Below, piece after piece: positions 1 through 5,778 of a stretch of DNA of 5,778 nt (position 1 is the first letter of the stretch; every line of letters begins with the position of its first letter). The notes under the pieces were generated by a model. It ran no database searches. It had not been told where the DNA came from and saw nothing but the letters and a program-made list of their open reading frames with translations. The translations under genes were made by a program, and so were the position numbers. Source of the stretch: Rhodocyclaceae bacterium UBA6160 (lineage in GTDB: Bacteria; Pseudomonadota; Gammaproteobacteria; Burkholderiales; Rhodocyclaceae); assembly GCA_002422995.1 (NCBI GenBank), contig DIUK01000046.1, positions 1 to 5,778 on the forward strand. The letters run 5' to 3'.

Positions 1-687
1 GATAAACTCTGCCACGACTATACGGTGAATGTGCAGCACTGCATCCCTGCCCCGCTAAATTATGCGCCACCTGGTCATACCCCGTATCCAAAATCGATTT
101 GCGCTTCCATTAATCATCAAGTTTGTCACGGCGTACCAAATGATCGGCCTTTGAAAAATGGCGATATTGTGAATCTGGACATCACTAATATCAAAAATGG
201 CTGGCATGGGGACACCAGCAGAACATTTATTGTGGGTGAAGCCTCTATCCTTGCAAAACGGTTGGTAAAAGTCACGTTTGAGTGCATGTGGATAGGCATT
301 GCTCAAGTCAAGCCTGGGATGCGCCTGGGCACAATTGGTGCAGCAATTCAAAAATATGCAGAGGCTGAAGGCTTTTCCGTAGTGCGTGAATTTTGTGGTC
401 ATGGCACTGGCCGCAAGTTTCACGAAGAACCCCAAGTATTGCACTATGGCAGCGCCAACAGCGGCCCGATCATGGAGCCCGGCATGGTCTTTACCATCGA
501 ACCGATGATCAATGCTGGCAAAGCCGCGATTTCAGAACTTGCCGATGGCTGGTCAATTGTCACTAAAGACCGCAGCCTATCGGCACAGTTCGAGCACACA
601 CTCGCGGTGACTGAAACTGGAGTTGAGGTGTTAACAGTGTCTGCGGGCACCCCTCCCTGCCCAAGCCATATCACCATTCAGCCATAA
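1..687 (+). CDS. map: Methionine aminopeptidase type I (5'-truncated by window edge)
   Basis: Cytosolic metalloprotease that removes the initiator methionine from nascent proteins. The reading frame is open from base 1, so the gene begins outside the window. Codon 1 (Asp) aligns with about residue 42 of the E. coli enzyme, so roughly 40 N-terminal residues are missing. All five metal ligands are visible: Asp60 in NLDIT, Asp71 in HGDTS, His134 in GHGTGR, Glu167 in TIEPM and Glu198 in FEHT (counted from base 1). Their spacing of 11, 63, 33 and 31 is the same as in E. coli (Asp97, Asp108, His171, Glu204, Glu235). The substrate-contacting His of VCHG is at codon 43. About five extra residues (APPGHTP region) precede YPKS compared with E. 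coli, which fits betaproteobacterial versions. glnD follows in the same frame after a 12-base gap, the conserved map-glnD order. The GTG at base 25 is an internal codon and not the start. Identification is firm. Confidence 0.97.
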   Translation, partial: DKLCHDYTVNVQHCIPAPLNYAPPGHTPYPKSICASINHQVCHGVPNDRPLKNGDIVNLDITNIKNGWHGDTSRTFIVGEASILAKRLVKVTFECMWIGIAQVKPGMRLGTIGAAIQKYAEAEGFSVVREFCGHGTGRKFHEEPQVLHYGSANSGPIMEPGMVFTIEPMINAGKAAISELADGWSIVTKDRSLSAQFEHTLAVTETGVEVLTVSAGTPPCPSHITIQP

Positions 688-699
688 CCTTATCTCAAG

Positions 700-3309
700 A
701 TGCTTGATCTGCGTGCCTTGGCACTGGCCACGAAGGAGCGGTTAGTTGCAAAAAATACGGAATTAGCCAATACCTGGCAGAGCAACCAACATAGTCGTGA
801 GTTACTCGCAAACCGTGCCCACGTGATTGATGAGGCATTGCATGAACTGTGGATAACGCTCGATTTACCCGCAAGCGCAACGTTAGTCGCTGTTGGCGGT
901 TATGGACGCGGTGCGCTTTACCCAGCATCAGATATTGATCTGCTGATATTGCAGCCTGAAGCTGAGTCAATGGCAAACGATCTTCCTGATGAAGCCGTCA
1001 GCTTAGCCAATCAAACTACGCTATATAACGAAAAAATTTCCACCTTCGTCGGAATGTTGTGGGATATCGGCCTGGACATTGGCCATAGTGTCCGCACAAT
1101 TACCGAGTGCTTATCAGAGTCCGCTCAGGACATCACCATACAAACATCCCTGCTAGAAGCGCGTTACCTGGTGGGAAATGCTGCTCTGTTTGCAAGATTT
1201 GAAGAACGTTTTCGGCAAGCCCTTGACCCTGTCGCTTTTTTCAAAGCCAAGCAGTTAGAACAAGCCGAACGCTATGCAAAGTATCACGACACACCTTATA
1301 GCCTCGAGCCCAACTGCAAGGAAAGCCCAGGCGGCTTGCGTGACTTGCAAGTGATTCATTGGGTTGCACGCGCAGCTAACTTGGGAGACTCCTGGCAATC
1401 GCTTGTCCATGCAGGCTTGATTACTCATCTTGAAGCCCGACAATTTGATCGCTGCGAGCGTCGTCTGCGCGAATTGCGTATCCATTTGCATTTACTGGCT
1501 CATCGACGCGAAGATCGTCTCCTGTTTGACTACCAGGAAAAACTTGCTGACACGTTAGGCATGCACGCCACTAGCGCAAAACGCGCTTCTGAAGTGTTAA
1601 TGCAACACTATTACAAAACAGCCAAAATGGTGACGCAACTTAACACCCTCACCTTGCAAGCGCTGGATGATTATTTACTACCCAAGCAAGTCTGCACACA
1701 GATTGTCATCAACCAGCATTTTCAAACCGTCCGCGACCGCCTGGATGTTCGGCATGAAAACACCTTTGAAGACGCACCACACACCTTGTTGGAATGTTTT
1801 CTCATTCAAATGCAGCGGGACGAAATCAAGGGCATGACACCACGCACGCTGCGTGCGCTGTGGCGAGCGCGGCACTTAGTCAATGCAAAGTTTCGTGCTG
1901 ACCCAGCCAATCGGGCGATGTTCATTCAACTATTTCAGCAGCCACACTTAATTCACGCCTTGCGCCGAATGAATCAATTTGACATTCTAGGCCGCTACCT
2001 GCCAGCCTTTGGTCGCATCGTTGGCCAGATGCAGCATGACTTGTTTCATGTCTACACCGTAGATCAACACATTTTGCAAGTCATGCGCAATTTGCGCCGC
2101 TTTGTCATGCCCGAGTTTGCGCATGAATACCCATTTTGCTCTCGCCTGATCGCGGGCTTTGATCGTCATTGGCTGCTGTACCTGGCTGCCTTGTTTCATG
2201 ACATTGCCAAAGGCCGCGGTGGCGACCATTCCGCGCTAGGCGTGAGTGACGCAAGGCAATTTTGTCAAGAACATAACCTGACAGAAGAAGACACCGAACT
2301 CGTCGCATTTTTGGTGGCAGAACACTTGACCATGTCACAAGTGGCGCAAAAGCAAGACCTCTCTGACCCGCAAGTGATCGCCCGTTTTGCTCAGCGCACA
2401 GGCAATCTCCGGCGATTGACTGCACTGTATTTATTGACTGTAGCAGATGTGCGTGGCACAAGCCCTAAAGTGTGGAATGCCTGGAAAGGTAAATTGCTCG
2501 AAGACCTGTATCGCATGACCGCCAAACTCATTGCCGGAGACACCATACCTCAATTGGCCGGTGTTGCAGAAAAGCAAGAAGATGCCCGTAGTGCGTTGCG
2601 TTATTACGGCCTGCGCAAAGGCATCGAGCTGCCCTTATGGGAACAACTCGACATCAGCTATTTCATGCGCCATCCTGCAGAAGACATTGCTTGGCATACA
2701 CGACACTTGTATCACTGCAGCGACTCGCCAGAGCCTGTAGTTCGCGCGCACCTTAACCCTAGCGGTGAAGGCTTGCAGGTCATGGTTTACTGCCCAGATC
2801 AGCCCCAGTTGTTTGCTCGCTTGTGCGGATTCTTCGCTGTGCTGGGATACAGCATTCTGGATGCACGCATTCATACCACGCGACATGGTTATGCCCTAGA
2901 TAGCTTTATCATCTTTACGCCCAGCGAAGACATCGCCTATCGCGACATGATCGGCTTGATCGAACATGATCTGACCAAACAACTGACCCAGCGCCCAGCC
3001 ATACCTGCTGTACCCACTGGTCGGTTATCACGCATGGTAAAGCACTTTCCGCTCACCCCTACATGTGAAATTCGACCCGACGAACGCGGCGACCACTTCT
3101 TGATGAACATCTGCGCCGTCGATCGTCCTGGCTTGCTATACACCATCGCACGTATATTTGATGATCACCAGGTTCGTCTGCATACCGCCAAAATTGGCAC
3201 CCTGGGCGAACGCGTAGAAGACGTTTTTTTACTCAGCGGCAAAGAATTGACGCAAACCGGCACCTTAGTCAAACTGGAACAAGACCTGCTGGCTGCACTG
3301 CAAATATGA
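700..3309 (+). CDS. glnD: Bifunctional [PII] uridylyltransferase / uridylyl-removing enzyme
   Basis: Cytosolic nitrogen sensor. At low glutamine it uridylylates PII proteins (GlnB/GlnK); at high glutamine it removes UMP. It thereby controls glutamine synthetase adenylylation and the Ntr response. The 869 residues are close to the family norm (E. coli 890). Domains in order: nucleotidyltransferase with GGYGRG at 66-71 and catalytic Asp78/Asp80 in SDIDLL; the GlnD-specific helical region with SPGGLRD at 209-215; an HD hydrolase domain with His450, His457, the His500-Asp501 pair in LFHDIAKG, and His542; then two C-terminal ACT domains, about 690-750 (PDQPQLF at 699-705) and 795-865 (DRPGLL at 808-813), which bind glutamine. 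Both activities should be intact. No clear Shine-Dalgarno precedes the ATG at 700; with map ending 12 bases upstream, translational coupling is likely. Residues just after this Met fit the family N-terminus. Identification is firm; the exact start is slightly less certain. Confidence 0.97.
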   Translation: MLDLRALALATKERLVAKNTELANTWQSNQHSRELLANRAHVIDEALHELWITLDLPASATLVAVGGYGRGALYPASDIDLLILQPEAESMANDLPDEAVSLANQTTLYNEKISTFVGMLWDIGLDIGHSVRTITECLSESAQDITIQTSLLEARYLVGNAALFARFEERFRQALDPVAFFKAKQLEQAERYAKYHDTPYSLEPNCKESPGGLRDLQVIHWVARAANLGDSWQSLVHAGLITHLEARQFDRCERRLRELRIHLHLLAHRREDRLLFDYQEKLADTLGMHATSAKRASEVLMQHYYKTAKMVTQLNTLTLQALDDYLLPKQVCTQIVINQHFQTVRDRLDVRHENTFEDAPHTLLECFLIQMQRDEIKGMTPRTLRALWRARHLVNAKFRADPANRAMFIQLFQQPHLIHALRRMNQFDILGRYLPAFGRIVGQMQHDLFHVYTVDQHILQVMRNLRRFVMPEFAHEYPFCSRLIAGFDRHWLLYLAALFHDIAKGRGGDHSALGVSDARQFCQEHNLTEEDTELVAFLVAEHLTMSQVAQKQDLSDPQVIARFAQRTGNLRRLTALYLLTVADVRGTSPKVWNAWKGKLLEDLYRMTAKLIAGDTIPQLAGVAEKQEDARSALRYYGLRKGIELPLWEQLDISYFMRHPAEDIAWHTRHLYHCSDSPEPVVRAHLNPSGEGLQVMVYCPDQPQLFARLCGFFAVLGYSILDARIHTTRHGYALDSFIIFTPSEDIAYRDMIGLIEHDLTKQLTQRPAIPAVPTGRLSRMVKHFPLTPTCEIRPDERGDHFLMNICAVDRPGLLYTIARIFDDHQVRLHTAKIGTLGERVEDVFLLSGKELTQTGTLVKLEQDLLAALQI

Positions 3310-3436
3310 TGGTCATTATCACCTTTGCTTCTCCCGCCCGCCAAATGAAAATATCGGCGCTGGCAGGACGGCGCCAACCCACCGAGTCAGGTCAATAAAG
3401 CCTCTCAGCCTTTGCAAACCAGCCATCTCATGTGCC
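3310..3436. other. Intergenic gap glnD to DMT transporter
   Basis: This 127-bp gap holds no convincing gene and no intrinsic terminator. A short hairpin can form between GGCGC at 3356-3360 and GCGCC at 3371-3375 with a 10-base loop, but no T tract follows it on either strand. A very weak promoter-like pair (TTGCTT near 3326, an A/T-rich hexamer 17 bases downstream) is present on the plus strand and cannot be relied on. Read-through from glnD into the transporter is therefore possible. Confidence 0.5.
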
Positions 3437-4354
3437 ATGCCTGCCATGCCAATTAAATACCTTTCTTTCCCACTTATCGCCATCGCTATTTGGGCAATCA
3501 ATACCATCGTTAGCAAACTGTCTGCGGGAGTTATTGATCCTGGCGTCATTTCGCTTGACCGCTGGTTATTGGCAAGCCTGGTCATGACCCCCTTCATGGC
3601 ACCCAAAGTTTGGCGCAATAAACACATCGTCATTAATCACCTGCCAAAAATCATCGTCTTCTCTTTTCTCGGCATGGTGCTCTTTCAAAGCTTGGCCTAC
3701 TATGCTGCGGCAAGCACCTCAGCGACCAATATGGGATTGATCGGCTCTTTGATGCCGTTAAATACGATTCTATTCAGCACGCTCTTGCTCAAGGAACGCC
3801 CCACACTATTGCTGGTTGTCGGCGCAACGCTATCCATGCTCGGCATTCTGGTTCTGGTCACCAAAGGCCAGCCTCAGCACTTACTAAGCCAAGGCATTGC
3901 CCTTGGCGATGGATTGATGCTTATTGGCACCATTGCCTACGGCGCCTACAGCGTCTTGCTGCGCAAATGGGCAGTACCACTGCCTCCATGGCAAATGCTT
4001 TACTTGCAAATCATATTTGCCGTGGTGATGTTGCTGCCCGTCTATTGGCTATCCCCGGCCTCTCCCATCACCGCAGAAAACCTGCCATTGATTTTATTTG
4101 CCGGCATATTCTCATCGATTGTTGCTGGTTTTTTCTGGATGCAAGGCGTTGTACATCTAGGGGCCAACCGCGCCATGCTGTTCATGAACTTGTTACCCGT
4201 CTTGGTCACCCTCATCGCAGTTGGTGTTTTAAATGAGGCATTGCACAGCTTTCACTTGATCGGTGGGCTGGTCACCTTATCAGGTGTCTTGCTTGTGGAA
4301 CTCCCCAAATTAAGACGAACAGAGCGCAACACACCACAAAGCAAGACTAACTGA
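3437..4354 (+). CDS. EamA/DMT-superfamily transporter (10 TM, drug/metabolite type)
   Basis: Inner-membrane permease of the drug/metabolite transporter superfamily with two tandem EamA repeats. Family members export or exchange amino acids, purines or other small metabolites; the substrate cannot be read from this sequence. The 305 residues fit the usual 280-310. About ten hydrophobic segments are visible, near residues 8-27, 41-57, 71-92, 97-117, 124-141, 152-171, 184-205, 216-236, 243-263 and 268-287. Repeat 1 covers about 12-142 and carries the typical W..N....K motif in helix 1 (Trp19, Asn22, Lys27) and a conserved Glu120 (LKERP) after helix 4; repeat 2 covers about 152-290 with the matching NEALHS stretch after helix 9. 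The C-terminus is a short basic, hydrophilic tail. Met1 (3437) and Met4 (3446) are both possible starts; neither has a good ribosome binding site and no alternative start lies upstream in frame. It converges on the XylM-like gene. Confidence 0.88.
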   Translation: MPAMPIKYLSFPLIAIAIWAINTIVSKLSAGVIDPGVISLDRWLLASLVMTPFMAPKVWRNKHIVINHLPKIIVFSFLGMVLFQSLAYYAAASTSATNMGLIGSLMPLNTILFSTLLLKERPTLLLVVGATLSMLGILVLVTKGQPQHLLSQGIALGDGLMLIGTIAYGAYSVLLRKWAVPLPPWQMLYLQIIFAVVMLLPVYWLSPASPITAENLPLILFAGIFSSIVAGFFWMQGVVHLGANRAMLFMNLLPVLVTLIAVGVLNEALHSFHLIGGLVTLSGVLLVELPKLRRTERNTPQSKTN

Positions 4355-4441
4355 ATAAACCCGCGTAACGATGCAATCTGATGATTTAACTTTTTATTAA
4401 TCTATTGATCTATTGATTAATCTGCTGCGCAACGCCTCCAT
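4355..4441. other. A/T-rich stretch after the DMT transporter gene
   Basis: This non-coding stretch runs up to the convergent terminator. Its centre is A/T-rich and holds an overlapping tandem and inverted repeat, listed separately. No gene or clear promoter is seen. Confidence 0.5.
4396..4421. repeat. A/T-rich inverted repeat with internal 8-bp tandem repeat
   Basis: ATTAATC at 4396-4402 is matched by its reverse complement GATTAAT at 4415-4421, with a 12-base loop. Overlapping this, the 8-mer CTATTGAT occurs twice in direct succession (4402-4409 and 4410-4417). A transcript could form only a weak hairpin, and no T tract follows it, so it is not a convincing terminator. It may be slippage-derived or a protein-binding site; the role is unknown. 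Confidence 0.6.
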
Positions 4442-4476
4442 AAAAAAACCCCCGCCATTTTCATGGTGAGGGTTTT
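4442..4476 (-). terminator. Rho-independent terminator, strongest for the XylM-like gene
   Basis: On the minus strand a stem made from AAAACCC and CCAT on one side and ATGG and GGGTTTT on the other closes on a GAAA tetraloop. The middle of the stem has one T-G wobble and one A-C mismatch. Seven T residues follow on the minus strand (complement of 4442-4448), the classic intrinsic terminator form. On the plus strand the same stem is followed by only four T residues, so it may also stop DMT-gene transcripts, less efficiently. It lies about 50 bases past the stop of the minus-strand gene, between two convergent genes. Confidence 0.85.
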
Positions 4477-4493
4477 CAAATACTCAGCAGACA

Positions 4494-4521
4494 ATAACCA
4501 GCTGGCTATCCTGCTGGTTAT
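4494..4521. repeat. Perfect 9-bp inverted repeat just past the XylM-like stop codon
   Basis: ATAACCAGC at 4494-4502 and GCTGGTTAT at 4513-4521 are perfect inverted copies separated by 10 bases. The same segment can be read as an imperfect direct repeat on the minus strand: AGGATAACCAGC followed at once by AGGATAGCCAGC. It starts three bases beyond the stop codon of the minus-strand gene, upstream of the terminator, so the mRNA would end in two successive hairpins. The first has no T tract and could act as a 3' stability element; that role is inferred. Confidence 0.7.
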
Positions 4522-4524
4522 CCT

Positions 4525-5661
4525 TCAGCCGGCTTTAAGCAACTGCACTTGCTCAGCATTTCCTTCAGCCAACCAATCAGGCCAACCTGCACGACGATTT
4601 GCCTCACGTGCTATTTCACGCTCTGCCGGACTCGCAAAGTTCAAATCCCAATGCTTCAAGCGCGGCATGGCAATAAACTTAAACCACAGCGGTGGAATAA
4701 ACGCACTAATGGCGCACACAAAAATGTTTGGCATTTGCGGCGCATCAGGATGCGGGCGAAGTTCATCAAAGCGCATGAATCCATCGCGGTGATGATCAAT
4801 ATGGTTGGTAATCTCAAAGCCAACCACACGATCCCACCAGTTCAAATGATTCCAAGTATGTTGCACTTCAACAGGAGCGCCAGGGACTCGAATCAAGCCA
4901 TAGTGTTGCAGATAATTTAGCGCCTCAAGAATGAACTTGCCTAGTATCTGCGTAGCAAAAATCAGCGCAGCTGCCTGCCAGCCACCGAGAAAGAAAGCTC
5001 CAAAGGGAATCAAGGCAGTGAGAAGAATTTCCCAGATAATCATGTTTTTCATGGAGAAAAACGGAGCACCCAAGGCATCTCTTCTTTTCTTTTCGTTTGT
5101 CCACAGCATTTGATAGTTATGCACCGTGCAACGCCACATGAAGGTATATGCATTTTCTCCACGGTAAGCAGTATCGCCATCGGCAGGCGTATCAAAATCC
5201 AGATGATGCACAGTCAAATGTGGCACATCACGGTTAGGATCAGCAAAAAACGCGCACATCAGCATGGCCAGCCCACGGGAAAAACCATCCCGGCGGTGCA
5301 TCAGCTCGTGTGCAATCGGCACATTAGGTGCAACAGACAACCAGATCAGGCCAGCCATACCGCCAATGACCGCCAGGACAGTCGGCCAACCTTCAGGAAC
5401 ACCTATGCCGACACCGACCCGCCAGGCAAAAGCGCCAAACAAGGCAAACATCAGCACAATATGCAGATACAAAGGAATATCCGCAATCATCGGATTGATT
5501 TTCTTGCGTTGCTTGAAATCCTTGCCGGAAAAAAGCGCCAATACAAACAGCGCAACGTAAGTGGCAATCCCTGCATACATTCCGTAGCCACCCACAACAA
5601 AGCCCGCGATGCCGATCAAGACCATCAGCGTGACAATGTAATACCGCACATAATCAAACAT
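4525..5661 (-). CDS. XylM/AlkB-family membrane di-iron monooxygenase (hydroxylase component)
   Basis: Integral-membrane non-heme di-iron hydroxylase of the alkane 1-monooxygenase/xylene monooxygenase family, which uses O2 and electrons from a partner protein to hydroxylate hydrocarbon methyl groups. The 378 residues are near XylM (369) and shorter than AlkB (about 400). Histidine motifs: HELMHRR at 118-124, HLTVHH at 148-153, NYLQHYG at 249-255 with His253, and NHIDHH at 286-291. Spacing from His118 to His148 (30) and to His253 (135) matches AlkB as I recall it. NYLQHYG has Gln where AlkB has Glu, as in XylM. Further XylM-like stretches are DPNRD at 141-145, the DTP..GDTAYRG region, EITNHI and the C-terminal LRP...APQMP and IPPLWF segments. 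Hydrophobic segments lie near 8-28, 29-45, 62-83, 94-112, 207-226, 229-247 and 313-331. No rubredoxin domain is fused and no reductase gene is in view, so electron donor and substrate are unknown. The start has a strong ribosome binding site. An unusual desaturase-like role is a less likely alternative. Confidence 0.9.
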   Translation of the reverse strand: MFDYVRYYIVTLMVLIGIAGFVVGGYGMYAGIATYVALFVLALFSGKDFKQRKKINPMIADIPLYLHIVLMFALFGAFAWRVGVGIGVPEGWPTVLAVIGGMAGLIWLSVAPNVPIAHELMHRRDGFSRGLAMLMCAFFADPNRDVPHLTVHHLDFDTPADGDTAYRGENAYTFMWRCTVHNYQMLWTNEKKRRDALGAPFFSMKNMIIWEILLTALIPFGAFFLGGWQAAALIFATQILGKFILEALNYLQHYGLIRVPGAPVEVQHTWNHLNWWDRVVGFEITNHIDHHRDGFMRFDELRPHPDAPQMPNIFVCAISAFIPPLWFKFIAMPRLKHWDLNFASPAEREIAREANRRAGWPDWLAEGNAEQVQLLKAG

Positions 5662-5669
5662 AGCTATTT

Positions 5670-5674
5670 CCTCC
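5670..5674 (-). promoter_or_regulatory. Strong Shine-Dalgarno of the XylM-like gene
   Basis: On the minus strand the sequence AAAGGAGGAAATAGCT runs directly into the ATG. The GGAGG core sits eight bases before the start codon, nearly ideal spacing. It fixes the start at 5661 and is much stronger than anything seen in front of the three plus-strand genes, suggesting efficient translation. Confidence 0.85.
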
Positions 5675-5688
5675 TTTTACAAAATCAA

Positions 5689-5747
5689 TTTATAAATACA
5701 CATTGAGATTTTTGCTCAACAGTACGTTTTGTTTGAGGATGATTATA
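5689..5747 (-). promoter_or_regulatory. Candidate promoter(s) of the XylM-like gene
   Basis: Two sigma-70-like possibilities are visible on the minus strand. The upstream one has a perfect TATAAT -10 box (complement of 5742-5747) but no recognisable -35 at the right distance; it would give a leader of about 75 bases and might need an activator. The downstream one pairs TTGAGC (5714-5719) with TATAAA (5689-5694) across 19 bases, a rather long spacer, and would give a leader of about 20 bases. No choice between them can be made from sequence. Confidence 0.4.
5703..5737. promoter_or_regulatory. CTCAA/TTGAG half-site cluster, possible operator
   Basis: Read on the minus strand, the order is CTCAA (5733-5737), 13 bases, TTGAG (5715-5719), 7 bases, CTCAA (5703-5707). 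The last two form an inverted repeat with a 7-base spacer, a size typical of dimeric regulator sites. The cluster overlaps or adjoins both candidate promoters. The arms are only five bases long, so chance is a real possibility; the regulator is unknown. Confidence 0.3.
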
Positions 5748-5778
5748 CGCTTTGTCAGCTTGTAGCCTTCTGACGTTT

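Noticed and set aside
55..444. 129-codon minus-strand open frame inside map
   Set aside because: It is fully antisense to conserved map sequence that includes metal ligands, and its translation shows no family resemblance.
1..687. Possible pseudogene status of map because no ATG is visible
   Set aside because: The frame is open to the first base of the window and codon 1 aligns well inside the family, so the start simply lies outside the window.
699..705. ACT1 motif of GlnD numbered 699-705 reads PDQPQLF instead of DRPGLF, considered as a degenerate ligand site
   Set aside because: As far as I recall, the first ACT domain of GlnD proteins commonly has DQP/DRP followed by a residue other than Gly, so this is within normal family variation. 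The coordinates here are protein residues; the DNA is at 2794-2814.
3356..3375. G/C-rich hairpin after glnD considered as a terminator
   Set aside because: The stem is only five pairs with a 10-base loop and has no T tract on either strand.
3319..3633. 104-codon minus-strand open frame across the glnD-DMT gap
   Set aside because: It extends over the first third of the transporter gene on the opposite strand; no motif or ribosome binding site supports it.
5110..5706. 198-codon plus-strand open frame opposite the XylM-like gene
   Set aside because: It lies antisense to a gene with strong family motifs, its translation is rich in Arg, His, Gln and Ile with no recognisable domain, and it has no ribosome binding site; it is a coding shadow.

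Overview
The window looks like a piece of a betaproteobacterial chromosome of roughly even base composition. The best lineage clues are the map-glnD gene pair and the methionine aminopeptidase sequence, whose proline-rich insert before the YPKS motif resembles what I recall from Burkholderia/Ralstonia-type proteins. A methylotroph-like group such as Methylophilaceae is possible, but this is a guess from style and is not proven by the sequence.

Layout. Positions 1-687 (+) hold the 3' part of map, type I methionine aminopeptidase; its first roughly 40 codons lie off the left edge. Twelve bases later comes glnD (700-3309, +), the complete bifunctional uridylyltransferase/uridylyl-removing enzyme that senses glutamine and modifies PII proteins. 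A 127-bp gap with no clear terminator separates it from an EamA/DMT-family ten-helix transporter (3437-4354, +). The 170-bp gap that follows is crowded with small repeats and one good intrinsic terminator. It separates the plus-strand genes from a convergent gene (4525-5661, -) for a membrane di-iron monooxygenase of the AlkB/XylM family. The right end (5662-5778) is that gene's leader and promoter region, with a strong ribosome binding site, candidate -10 boxes and repeated CTCAA/TTGAG half-sites.

How the genes relate. map and glnD are housekeeping genes in a conserved arrangement and are probably co-transcribed. The DMT permease may be read from upstream or from a weak promoter of its own; its substrate is unknown. 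The XylM-like hydroxylase is the accessory, most interesting gene. All the histidines expected for the di-iron site are present, and long stretches resemble the xylene monooxygenase hydroxylase more than the classical alkane hydroxylases. Neither an electron-transfer partner (XylA-type reductase, rubredoxin) nor a downstream pathway gene is visible here. I see no RNA gene, mobile element, CRISPR array or clearly new multi-gene system in the window.
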